Notes under the pieces: model-generated | What the model saw: only the letters and a program-made list of their open reading frames with translations | Told to the model about the DNA's origin: nothing | Databases searched by the model: none | Shown here: piece by piece, positions 7,375 through 14,874 of the stretch | Layout: each line of letters starts with the position of its first letter | How positions within the stretch are numbered: the first letter of the stretch is position 1 | Program-made: the position numbers and the translations under genes | NCBI GenBank assembly: GCA_949300425.1 | Contig: CASGED010000102.1 | Coordinates: 1-32,275 of the forward strand | DNA: 32,275 nucleotides | Source of the DNA: an uncultured Bacteroides sp. | GTDB lineage: Bacteria; Bacteroidota; Bacteroidia; Bacteroidales; Bacteroidaceae | Direction: 5' to 3'

Positions 7375-9228
7375 ATGTGGATTACAATCTCAATCTTGGT
7401 CGTATCGGCCATTTTCTTCATGAGCGGCAAGGTGCGTTCGGACTTGGTAGCCGTATGCTCCCTGCTGATGTTGCTCATTTTTCATATACTGACACCTGAA
7501 GAAGGCCTGTCCGGTTTTTCCAATTCAGTGGTTATCATGATGATAGGTCTGTTTGTCGTGGGCGGAGCCATTTTTCAGACAGGCTTGGCCAAGATGATTA
7601 GCAGCCGTCTGCTGAAGTTGTCCGGACGCAGTGAGTTACGCTTGTTCCTGCTCGTCATGCTTGCCACGGCGTTTATCGGCGCTTTTGTGAGCAACACGGG
7701 CACGGTTGCCCTGATGTTGCCCATCGTGGTGAGCATGGCAGCCAGTACGGGCACCAACTCGCGCCGTCTGCTCATGCCGCTTGCCTTTGCCAGCAGCATG
7801 GGAGGCATGATGACGCTCATCGGTACGCCTCCCAACCTCATCATTCAGGATGCGCTGACGGGGGCGGGCTACGAGCCGTTGTCCTTCTTCTCGTTCCTGC
7901 CCGTGGGCCTGATATGTTTGGGTGTGGGCATCGCGGTGTTGCTTCCCGCTACCCGGTGGTTTTTGTCTGATAAAAAGTCGGGTGGGAGCGAAAACGCTTC
8001 GGGCAACAAATCCTTAAAGGAACTTGCGCATGAATACGAATTGACGGATAACTTGTTCCGTCTGCGGGTAGGGGAAACATCGGCGGCTCTGGGCCGGACA
8101 ATAGCCGGGCTGGATTTGCGCCGGGCATACGGGGTAGACATCTTGGAAATACGTCGCGAAAAAAAATCGCAAGCGCGCCTGCTGCACTCCGTTACCCAAC
8201 TTTCCGCCCCTGACACGGTGCTGGAAGAGGGTGACATGCTCTATGTCATCGGTGATAGTGACCGGGTGGGCCGTCTGGCATCGGAGTTGGCGTTGGACAT
8301 GCCGGACAGCACCGGAGCGAAGGCGGAAGGCCAGGACGGGCTTGCCTTCTACGACATAGGCATCGCCGAGATTGTGCTGATGCCCTCATCGCGCATGATT
8401 AACCGAACGGTGAAAGAGGTGGATTTCCGCCGCACTTTCCATGTCAACGTGCTGGCCATCCGGCGCAAGAAGGAATACATACGCCGGCATCTGGGCAGCG
8501 AGAAAATGCATAGCGGCGACGTGCTGCTGGTGCAAGGACGTTGGGAGGACATTGGTCGCTTGTCAGGTGGTGAGGACAATTGGGTGGTGTTGGGCCAGCC
8601 CCTTGCCGAAGCGGCCAAGGTGACGCTGGATTATAAAGCGCCCGTAGCGGCGGCCGTCATGATGCTGATGGTAGGCATGATGGTGTTCGACTTCATTCCC
8701 GTGGCTCCCGTCACGGCGGTGATGATAGCGGCGGTGCTGATGGTGCTCACGGGGTGCCTGCGCAGTGTGGAGGCGGCTTACAAGACTATCAACTGGGAAA
8801 CTATCGTCCTGTTCGGCGCGATGCTTCCCATGTCGCTTGCTTTGGAGAAGACGGGCGTTTCGCAACACTTGGCGGACGCTTTGGCGGGCAGTATCGGAGG
8901 TTATGGACCTACGGCTCTCCTGGCGGGCGTCTATTTCACCACTTCGCTTATGACCATGTTCATCAGCAACACCGTCACGGCGGTATTGATGGCACCCATC
9001 GCATTGCAAAGCGCCATCCAGGCGGGTGTCAGCCCCGTGCCCTTTCTGTTTGCGGTGACCGTGGCGGCCAGTATGTGTTTCGCCTCTCCCTTCTCCACGC
9101 CACCCAATGCGTTGGTGATGCCCGCCGGACAATACTCGTTTGCCGATTACGTAAAGGTAGGACTTCCCTTACAGGTCATCATGGGATTGGTGATGATAGT
9201 CGCGCTTCCGTTGTTGTTCCCGTTTTAG
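7375..9228 (+). CDS. SLC13/DASS-type permease with two RCK_C (TrkA_C) domains
   Basis: This is an inner-membrane transporter of the SLC13-like group with paired cytoplasmic RCK_C domains, of 617 residues. An N-terminal membrane half ends near residue 205. Two RCK_C-type domains follow (roughly 220-310 and 325-410), then a C-terminal membrane half of about 200 residues. The two repeated SNT motifs typical of the DASS fold are visible: SNTGTVALMLP in the first half and SNTVTAVLMAP in the second. Each is followed by a proline-rich hairpin (GTPPNLI and STPPNALV). Family members carry sodium with dicarboxylates or sulfate; the substrate here cannot be read. I chose the ATG at 7375 because an in-frame GTG at 7321 lies upstream of the likely promoter box. 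The gene stands alone, divergent from the DUF2148 operon. Confidence 0.87.
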   Translation: MWITISILVVSAIFFMSGKVRSDLVAVCSLLMLLIFHILTPEEGLSGFSNSVVIMMIGLFVVGGAIFQTGLAKMISSRLLKLSGRSELRLFLLVMLATAFIGAFVSNTGTVALMLPIVVSMAASTGTNSRRLLMPLAFASSMGGMMTLIGTPPNLIIQDALTGAGYEPLSFFSFLPVGLICLGVGIAVLLPATRWFLSDKKSGGSENASGNKSLKELAHEYELTDNLFRLRVGETSAALGRTIAGLDLRRAYGVDILEIRREKKSQARLLHSVTQLSAPDTVLEEGDMLYVIGDSDRVGRLASELALDMPDSTGAKAEGQDGLAFYDIGIAEIVLMPSSRMINRTVKEVDFRRTFHVNVLAIRRKKEYIRRHLGSEKMHSGDVLLVQGRWEDIGRLSGGEDNWVVLGQPLAEAAKVTLDYKAPVAAAVMMLMVGMMVFDFIPVAPVTAVMIAAVLMVLTGCLRSVEAAYKTINWETIVLFGAMLPMSLALEKTGVSQHLADALAGSIGGYGPTALLAGVYFTTSLMTMFISNTVTAVLMAPIALQSAIQAGVSPVPFLFAVTVAASMCFASPFSTPPNALVMPAGQYSFADYVKVGLPLQVIMGLVMIVALPLLFPF

Positions 9229-9295
9229 GGAGGAAAGATAAATTATGATTTAAGAATAAGTAGCACAGAATGCGGGTGATTATATTCTTTTTTTG

Positions 9296-9304
9296 TATCT
9301 TTGC
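9296..9304 (+). promoter_or_regulatory. -7 box for the Nif3 / zinc-ribbon operon
   Basis: TATCTTTGC matches the Bacteroidota -7 consensus and lies 21 bases before the Nif3 ATG. No TTTG is present at the usual -33 position. It also shows that the in-frame TTG at 9293 cannot be the start of translation. Confidence 0.55.
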
Positions 9305-9325
9305 GCCCAAATTCTCATAGCATAT

Positions 9326-10114
9326 ATGAAAATAAAGGAGATTGTAAGCGCCCTTGAACGGTTCGCGCCTCTGCCTTTGCAAGACGGATTTGATAATGCC
9401 GGCCTGCAAATAGGATTGACAGATGCGGAAGCTACAGGGGCTTTGTTGTGTCTGGACGTGACGGAAGCCGTGCTGGACGAAGCCATCGCGTTGGGGTATA
9501 ACCTGGTGATAGCCCACCATCCGATCATCTTCAAAGGGTATAAGTCGCTTACGGGGCGTGACTACGTGGAGCGTTGCATCCTCCAGGCGGTGAAAAACGA
9601 CATTGTGGTGTATGCGGCGCACACAAACCTGGATAACGCCTGGGGCGGTGTGAACTTCAAGATAGCCGAAAAGTTGGGGCTGAAAAATGTTCAAGTGCTG
9701 GAACCGAAAGGAGGCGAGTGGGGGACAGAAGCCGGAGCGGGCGTCATCGGCGAACTGGATGAGCCGGAAACCGAGACGGACTTCCTGCACCGGGTGAAGA
9801 AACTCTTCGAAGTGGAGTGCCTGCAGCATAACAAGCTGACCGGACGTGAGATTCAACGGGTGGCTCTGTGTGGAGGCGCAGGCGCTTTCCTCATAGAGGA
9901 AGCTATCCGCCAAAGAGCCGATGTGTTCATGACCGGAGAGATAAAATATCACGAGTTTTTCGGGCATGAAAACGAAATTTTGCTGGCCGCCATCGGTCAT
10001 TATGAGAGCGAACAATATACGAAAGAATTATTTTATACGTTAATCAGGGAGATGTTTCCCGATTTGGAACTGAAACAAACCCGGGTGAATACAAATCCCA
10101 TAAAATACATGTAA
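9326..10114 (+). CDS. Nif3-like dinuclear metal center hexameric protein
   Basis: This is a cytoplasmic protein of the Nif3/YbgI family, often annotated as GTP cyclohydrolase 1 type 2, although its real activity is unsettled. Likely dimetal ligands are His64-His65 in IAHHPIIFKG, His99 and Asp103 in AAHTNLDNA, and His225 and Glu229 in GHYESE. At 262 residues it is the short form without the inserted PII-like domain found in some relatives. The ATG at 9326 begins the conserved MKIKEIV start. It is followed after 5 bases by the zinc-ribbon coiled-coil gene, an arrangement I recognise as common in Bacteroidota and other bacteria, suggesting a shared but undefined role. Confidence 0.92.
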   Translation: MKIKEIVSALERFAPLPLQDGFDNAGLQIGLTDAEATGALLCLDVTEAVLDEAIALGYNLVIAHHPIIFKGYKSLTGRDYVERCILQAVKNDIVVYAAHTNLDNAWGGVNFKIAEKLGLKNVQVLEPKGGEWGTEAGAGVIGELDEPETETDFLHRVKKLFEVECLQHNKLTGREIQRVALCGGAGAFLIEEAIRQRADVFMTGEIKYHEFFGHENEILLAAIGHYESEQYTKELFYTLIREMFPDLELKQTRVNTNPIKYM

Positions 10115-10119
10115 CGAAA

Positions 10120-10950
10120 ATGGCTAAAGAAGCAAAGAAAGATCCGCAGGAATTTACGGTAGAACAGAAACTTAAAACATTGTACCAGTTGCAAACCACC
10201 CTTTCTAAGATTGATGAAATCAAGACGTTGAGGGGTGAACTTCCTTTGGAAGTGCAGGACTTGGAAGACGAAATCGCCGGCTTGAACACCCGCGTGGAGC
10301 GCATCAAGTCGGAGATAGCCGAGCTGAAGACGTCTATCGCCACTAAGAAGGTGGAAATAGAAACAGCCAAGGCTTCTGTAGCGAAATATAAGGACCAACA
10401 GGACAACGTGCGCAACAACCGCGAGTATGACTTCCTGAGCAAGGAAATAGAGTTTCAGACGTTGGAAATAGAATTGTGCGAGAAACGCATCCGCGAGTTT
10501 ACCGAGCAAGAGGAAACCAAAACGAAGGAAGTGGAAAGTTGCTCCCACGAGCTGGAAGAGCGTGAGAAAGACTTGGAGGTGAAGAAAAACGAACTGGAGG
10601 AAATTATCTCGGAGACGAAGCAGGAAGAAGAGAAGCTCAGGGATAAGGCCAAAGATCTGGAAACGAAGATTGAGCCTCGTCTGCTCCAATCGTTCAAGCG
10701 CATCCGCAAGAACTCGCGCAACGGGCTGGGTATCGTCTACGTGCAACGTGACGCGTGCGGAGGTTGCTTCAACAAGATTCCGCCCCAGCGCCAGTTGGAC
10801 ATCCGTTCGCGCAAGAAAATCATCGTGTGCGAATATTGCGGCCGCATCATGATTGACCCCGAATTGGCTGGCGTTACGGTAGAGCCGAAGGCCGAACCGA
10901 AGGAAAGAACAAGCAGAAGAAGGCGTTCGGCGTCGAGCGAGGCGGAGTGA
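10120..10950 (+). CDS. Zinc-ribbon, coiled-coil protein (COG1579 family)
   Basis: This 276-residue cytoplasmic protein has a long charged coiled coil from about residue 15 to 195. It is followed by a C4 zinc ribbon with Cys213, Cys216, Cys237 and Cys240, and a basic serine-rich tail. This is the layout of the COG1579 family, which has been compared with nucleic-acid-binding proteins; its molecular role is not established. It begins 5 bases after the Nif3 stop and so is almost certainly co-transcribed with it. A strong hairpin terminator follows at 10983-11037. The assignment of family is secure; no specific function is claimed. Confidence 0.9.
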   Translation: MAKEAKKDPQEFTVEQKLKTLYQLQTTLSKIDEIKTLRGELPLEVQDLEDEIAGLNTRVERIKSEIAELKTSIATKKVEIETAKASVAKYKDQQDNVRNNREYDFLSKEIEFQTLEIELCEKRIREFTEQEETKTKEVESCSHELEEREKDLEVKKNELEEIISETKQEEEKLRDKAKDLETKIEPRLLQSFKRIRKNSRNGLGIVYVQRDACGGCFNKIPPQRQLDIRSRKKIIVCEYCGRIMIDPELAGVTVEPKAEPKERTSRRRRSASSEAE

Positions 10951-10982
10951 CACTTCTTCCGGACAAGATGATTGGAAAAAGT

Positions 10983-11037
10983 AAAGATGGCTTTGAGCGC
11001 GCTAAAGAGGGACTTTACGACGCTCAAAGCCATCTTT
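10983..11037. terminator. Perfect 17-bp hairpin between convergent genes
   Basis: AAAGATGGCTTTGAGCG (10983-10999) is exactly complementary to CGCTCAAAGCCATCTTT (11021-11037), with a 21-base loop. It lies between the zinc-ribbon gene and the converging FHA gene. Both ends are A/T rich (AAA at the left arm, TTT at the right), so it could terminate transcription in either direction. Confidence 0.75.
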
Positions 11038-11068
11038 GGTATGCTTAATCTCCCTCTCTGTATCCGTG

Positions 11069-11590
11069 CTATTTCCCCGCCCGAAGAATAAATGTTGTAG
11101 CTCCGATGGTGACTATCGCCCCGTCCTCGATGCGGATGCGGTCTTTATCTCCTAAGATTTCGTTATTGAGGAAAGTGCCTGTCAGGCTGGGTGCGTCTCG
11201 CAGGGTATAGGCAAGACTGCCTTGCTTGTCTCGTTTCACGTTGATGACGCAGTGTCGGCGGTCCATGCTCATGTCCGAGGTTTCGATGGGGACTTGTATC
11301 TCTGTTCCTACGCATCGGCGTCCTATGATGTTATCCCCTTCGCGCAAAGGCAGTACTTGTTTGAATCCAAACACGTTTTCTATGACCGTAATACTTCCGA
11401 AAGCGTCTTTGAAAGCTTCTTCGTTCAGGTTTTCTTCCTTGCGGGTGGCTTGCATTTTCGTCTTTCCCAGGCGGATGCTGAATTGCTTTCCGCAATGGTC
11501 GCATACGAAAACCAATGATTGGCCTTCGCTGTATTTCGTCTCGTCAAAAGTCAGGTAATTCTCGCATTTAGGACACCGTATACGTTTCAT
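11069..11590 (-). CDS. Zinc-ribbon FHA-domain protein
   Basis: This is a 173-residue cytoplasmic protein. An N-terminal zinc ribbon uses Cys6, Cys9, Cys30 and Cys33. An FHA domain covers about 70-172, with the phosphothreonine-binding landmarks Gly-Arg at 90-91, Ser108, His113 and Asn142-Asn143. FHA domains read phosphothreonine, so this is a candidate reader of a Ser/Thr kinase signal, but no kinase lies nearby. The gene starts 13 bases after the stop of the HU/SPOR gene, so the two form an operon. Its relationship to cell-envelope work is suggested only by that neighbour. Domain calls are good; the ligand is unknown. Confidence 0.85.
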   Translation of the reverse strand: MKRIRCPKCENYLTFDETKYSEGQSLVFVCDHCGKQFSIRLGKTKMQATRKEENLNEEAFKDAFGSITVIENVFGFKQVLPLREGDNIIGRRCVGTEIQVPIETSDMSMDRRHCVINVKRDKQGSLAYTLRDAPSLTGTFLNNEILGDKDRIRIEDGAIVTIGATTFILRAGK

Positions 11591-11603
11591 CTTTTCCTTG
11601 TTT

Positions 11604-12716
11604 TTAGTGTTTCAACACCCATGCGCTCTTATAGGCTTCGTTCTTGCGTACCTCGTTCAGCGTCTGTTGAGCTTCGGCATAGGTGGCGCACGACTCGATG
11701 CTGACCCGGTTTTTCCCGTCTCCTATCACGGTAGAAGCACCTTTGAAGCCCTTCTCAACCAAATTCCGAACCATCTGGCTGGCATCATTTTCCGTGCCCA
11801 CGCTGGCCACGATGATGTGGTATCTCTTCGCCACGGCGCTGTTTTCTTTCACCTTCACCTCGCGTGCCGTGACCGGAGCTTTTGCCTCCGCCGGTTTCGT
11901 CCGTGAGGAGGATGCTTGAGCGGCGTTGCCGGTCTTTTGCTTCGCGGTTGTTTGTTTCGCGTTGTTTGTCGCTTTCGGTTTTTTCGTCTCCGATGTTTGC
12001 TTCGCGGGTTGTGTGCGGAGCCGGTTTGTGACGGGCGTGAAAGCCAACGATGTTTTCCCCGCTTCCTTCAACATGTCCTCCGGGAAGAGACTGGCGTAGT
12101 TCCCTTTTACCACATCGGTGTTTTCGATGGGGGTGGAGAACAGGAAAAAGGTTAAAATGAGCGCTACCATAGCGGCCACATTGATCCAATATGAAGGCTT
12201 CAGATTGATTTCCAGCTTGATTTTCCGCTCACGGCGGTCGTGGATCAACAGGTAGTCGGGTACGGATTTTTTCAGGGGAACTTCCTTACGGATGTTTTCG
12301 AGAAGTTCCATCTCAAAACTCATCAAACCATATAAATAGGGAGTGGTGATTTTTTCGTCGTAAGGCGTAAACTCATACGTGCCGCGGATGGAGCAACGCA
12401 GTTCGCCCACGTTAGGCAACTCCGCTTTGCCTTCTTCGTGCAGACATTGTACCAGTTCGTCCACTTGCCGACTTACGATGTGCGTGGCGTCCGAGAAGCT
12501 GGTGTTGTACACATCCATGTACGACTGCACGAGTAGTCCGTCGTTCATCTTCACTTGGGGGGTGAACCCGATGACTCGCGTAGGAGGAAGAAACCGGTTC
12601 TCTTCTTCTATGCGGGTAGAAGGAGTATAGTGAGCGACAAAGCCTCCCAAGCCGGGGACTATGACGCAATCGTTGTCCAAAAGGAGTTTTTCTATGTGTT
12701 TAGCCAATTCTATCAT
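11604..12716 (-). CDS. HU-CCDC81 and SPOR domain membrane protein
   Basis: This 370-residue protein has a domain order characteristic of Bacteroidota. Two HU-CCDC81-type modules lie at about residues 1-45 and 55-135. A single membrane segment follows at about 176-195. Then comes a Lys/Thr/Ala-rich linker of about 95 residues, and a SPOR domain covers 296-370. The HU side should be cytoplasmic and the SPOR side periplasmic, where SPOR domains bind denuded glycan at division sites. This suggests a link between nucleoid or cytoplasmic scaffold and septal wall; that is inference. The ATG at 12716 begins MIELAKHI, the conserved start. A minus-strand TATTTTTGC box ends only 3 bases before this ATG, so the mRNA may be leaderless. 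It is co-transcribed with the FHA gene. Confidence 0.87.
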   Translation of the reverse strand: MIELAKHIEKLLLDNDCVIVPGLGGFVAHYTPSTRIEEENRFLPPTRVIGFTPQVKMNDGLLVQSYMDVYNTSFSDATHIVSRQVDELVQCLHEEGKAELPNVGELRCSIRGTYEFTPYDEKITTPYLYGLMSFEMELLENIRKEVPLKKSVPDYLLIHDRRERKIKLEINLKPSYWINVAAMVALILTFFLFSTPIENTDVVKGNYASLFPEDMLKEAGKTSLAFTPVTNRLRTQPAKQTSETKKPKATNNAKQTTAKQKTGNAAQASSSRTKPAEAKAPVTAREVKVKENSAVAKRYHIIVASVGTENDASQMVRNLVEKGFKGASTVIGDGKNRVSIESCATYAEAQQTLNEVRKNEAYKSAWVLKH

Positions 12717-12720
12717 AGTG

Positions 12721-12729
12721 CAAAAATAC
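12721..12729 (-). promoter_or_regulatory. -7 box directly abutting the HU/SPOR start codon
   Basis: Read on the minus strand the sequence is TATTTTTGC followed by ACT and then ATG. The box fits the Bacteroidota -7 consensus. If it is used, transcription would begin at or within a few bases of the start codon. No TTTG is seen at the -33 distance. Confidence 0.4.
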
Positions 12730-12804
12730 AATTTTTATCGGATATAGTGTTCATTCCTTCCGTTTTTATTGTTAACAAGATATGAACATCTGTAATATTT
12801 TTCC

Positions 12805-12813
12805 TACTTTTGC
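12805..12813 (+). promoter_or_regulatory. -7 box for the Wzi-like / rfbC genes
   Basis: TACTTTTGC lies 27 bases before the Wzi-like ATG and matches the -7 consensus. There is no TTTG at the -33 distance, so this is a tentative call. Confidence 0.45.
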
Positions 12814-12840
12814 GGCGGAATTTGTATAGATAGTAAAAAA

Positions 12841-14277
12841 ATGAGATTCAGAACATGTTTTATGGCCTTGTTGCTGGTCGGGTGTAGCGGTGTCTATGCG
12901 CAGGGGCAGGATAGCAAGAAACTCCGCTCCTTTGTCGAGTTTGGCGCTACGGTTCACACAGGCGACAATACTCCCTTGTGGCAAGTCAGTAATTTGCAAG
13001 GCTTGGGCTCTCTTGATCATAGTACGTACGTGCGGGGAGGAGTTTTTTATAAGGACAGGTGGGGGAAATGGGAAGTGGAAGGCGGCTTGGACCTCGTGGC
13101 CGCCCATGGTTTCGCTTCGGGCATCCAGCAGGCTTACGCTGATTTTCGATATAAGTGGTTCGGTGTCTTTGCGGGGAGCAAGGAACGCACCGCCCCTTTG
13201 GTAAATCCCGTGTTGAGTAGCGGCGAATTGGCTTGGTCGGGCAACGCGCGCCCCATTCCGCAAGTCATGATAGGCATTCCCGAATATCTGTACCTCTTGC
13301 CCCGTTTGGCTATTAAAGGCGAAATCTCTTACGGGTGGTTTACTGACAGTAATTGGCTGGAGGATCACGCCGGCCTGGATGCCGGGTATTGGTACACCAA
13401 AAACATGAAATTCCATCACAAGGAAGGGTTCATCCGCATCGGCGTTCCGGACGGCAAGTGGCAATTGGATTTGGGTATGACGCTCAACACCCAGTTTGGC
13501 GGCCAGCAGGTCACCAAGAATGGAGAACTGGATTTGGGCAATAAGTTGAAGGATTACTTCCGCGTGTTCGTTCCTGGTGCGGGCGATGAGGATGGCCCTG
13601 GGCAGGAAAGCCTGTTCTATCAAGGCAACTTCAACGGTACGGAGCAGATACGCGGCACTTACCGGGGACGAGATTTCTCCATCGCTCTCTACTTGGACAA
13701 TTATTTTGAAGATTTCTCCGGCATGGGCAAACAGAACGGATGGGACGGCTTATGGGGCATTGAGATGGAATTCAAGAAGTTCCGTCCCATCAACAACATC
13801 GTGTTGGAGTTCTTGCAAACCACCAACCAAAGCGGTCCCCTGCACGGTTTGCATGAGCCGGACGAAGGCCCCGTACACAAAACTGGAGGCAGGGACAATT
13901 ATTACAATAATGGGCTATACCACGCTTGGGCGCATTGGGGAATGGCCAACGGAAATCCCCTGTTGCGCGCCCCTGTTTACAACACCGATGGCGATATGTC
14001 CTTCAAGTACAACCGCGTGAAGGCCGTGCACGTAGGCTGGAGCGGGGGCTTTTCACGGGAGTGGGACTACGTGGCCAAGTTGACGTATAACCGTACATGG
14101 GGTTCGCTGGAGAAGCCTACGTTGGATATTCTTGAGAACTTCTCCGCCTACCTCTCCCTTCGTTACGTGCCCGCCAAGCTGAAGACGTGGCGATTCCAGG
14201 CATCCTTAGGACTGGACACGGGTGAGATATACGGTGACAATTTTGGTTTCCAAATGAAAATACATAAAACGTTTTAA
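12841..14277 (+). CDS. Capsule assembly Wzi family outer-membrane protein
   Basis: This 478-residue exported protein has a signal peptide ending near residue 21 (YAQG). A long run of aromatic, alternating strands follows, typical of an outer-membrane beta barrel, and it ends in the aromatic residue Phe (MKIHKTF), a usual barrel C-terminus. I recognise the Bacteroidales group annotated as Wzi family, whose E. coli namesake is a surface lectin that anchors capsule. Conserved-looking stretches are the NARPIPQ segment near residue 135 and the Trp-rich strands. The N-terminus contains VGCSG near residue 15, which could be a weak lipobox, but the YAQ-G site fits signal peptidase I better. rfbC follows 15 bases downstream, so both could serve surface polysaccharide. 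Barrel type is secure; the capsule role is inferred. Confidence 0.83.
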   Translation: MRFRTCFMALLLVGCSGVYAQGQDSKKLRSFVEFGATVHTGDNTPLWQVSNLQGLGSLDHSTYVRGGVFYKDRWGKWEVEGGLDLVAAHGFASGIQQAYADFRYKWFGVFAGSKERTAPLVNPVLSSGELAWSGNARPIPQVMIGIPEYLYLLPRLAIKGEISYGWFTDSNWLEDHAGLDAGYWYTKNMKFHHKEGFIRIGVPDGKWQLDLGMTLNTQFGGQQVTKNGELDLGNKLKDYFRVFVPGAGDEDGPGQESLFYQGNFNGTEQIRGTYRGRDFSIALYLDNYFEDFSGMGKQNGWDGLWGIEMEFKKFRPINNIVLEFLQTTNQSGPLHGLHEPDEGPVHKTGGRDNYYNNGLYHAWAHWGMANGNPLLRAPVYNTDGDMSFKYNRVKAVHVGWSGGFSREWDYVAKLTYNRTWGSLEKPTLDILENFSAYLSLRYVPAKLKTWRFQASLGLDTGEIYGDNFGFQMKIHKTF

Positions 14278-14292
14278 ATTTTTTTAAGTATC

Positions 14293-14838
14293 ATGAATTA
14301 TATACAAACTGAAATTGACGGAGTGTGGGTCATTGAGCCGAAGGTGTTCAACGACGCCCGCGGTTATTTTATGGAATCTTTCAAAGAAGAGGAGTTTTGC
14401 AAGAATATAGGTCCTGTCCATTTTGTGCAGGACAACGAGTCGAAATCTTCGTTCGGAGTCCTGCGCGGACTCCATTATCAGAAAGGTGAGTTCAGCCAAG
14501 CCAAATTGGTGCGCGTCATTAAAGGCCGTGTACTCGACGTGGCGGTTGATTTGCGGGAATCTTCCCCTACTTTTGGACGATATGTCAGCGTAGAATTGAG
14601 CGAAGACAACAAACGCCAATTCTTCATCCCCCGCGGCTTTGCCCACGGCTTCTTGGTGCTGAGCGACGAAGCCGTTTTTACTTACAAAGTGGACAATGTA
14701 TATGCTCCCCAGGCCGAGGCTTCCATCCGTTACAATGACGAAACTATCGGGATAGACTGGCCGGTAGCCGAGGAACAGATGTTGCTTTCTCCGAAGGATA
14801 CGAACGGGGTGGCTTTTGAGGACGCAGAATATTTTTGA
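14293..14838 (+). CDS. rfbC: dTDP-4-dehydrorhamnose 3,5-epimerase
   Basis: This cytoplasmic enzyme epimerises dTDP-4-keto-6-deoxyglucose to dTDP-4-keto-L-rhamnose in dTDP-rhamnose synthesis. The 181-residue length is typical. The LRGLHYQ motif carries the catalytic base His61. Lys71 and His118 lie in the conserved positions, and Tyr131 in FTYKVDN is the expected catalytic acid. The usual partners rfbA, rfbB and rfbD are absent from the window, so the pathway must be completed elsewhere. It begins 15 bases after the Wzi-like gene and ends just before a strong terminator. The alternative, a related dTDP-sugar epimerase making another deoxysugar, cannot be excluded, but the active-site residues fit RmlC. 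Confidence 0.93.
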   Translation: MNYIQTEIDGVWVIEPKVFNDARGYFMESFKEEEFCKNIGPVHFVQDNESKSSFGVLRGLHYQKGEFSQAKLVRVIKGRVLDVAVDLRESSPTFGRYVSVELSEDNKRQFFIPRGFAHGFLVLSDEAVFTYKVDNVYAPQAEASIRYNDETIGIDWPVAEEQMLLSPKDTNGVAFEDAEYF

Positions 14839-14841
14839 TTG

Positions 14842-14874
14842 AAAGGGAGACGGTTATTTCCGTCTCCCTTTTCC
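14842..14874. terminator. Perfect 12-bp hairpin terminator overlapping the end of the DEAD-box gene
   Basis: AAAGGGAGACGG (14842-14853) pairs perfectly with CCGTCTCCCTTT (14860-14871) around a 6-base loop, followed by TTTT on the plus strand. It terminates the rfbC transcript. The right arm is also the last codons (Gly-Arg-Arg-Lys and stop) of the converging DEAD-box gene, and its left arm follows that stop codon. On the minus strand the left arm ends in CCCTTTC, so it may serve both genes. Confidence 0.85.

Noticed and set aside
9293-9325. An 11-codon N-terminal extension of the Nif3 protein from TTG
   Set aside because: The TTG lies before the TATCTTTGC promoter box, so it would not be in the mRNA.
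10033-10953. Minus-strand open frame of 306 codons opposite the Nif3 end and the zinc-ribbon gene
   Set aside because: Leu/Phe/Val-rich translation is the expected shadow of Lys/Glu-rich coiled-coil codons; no real motif.
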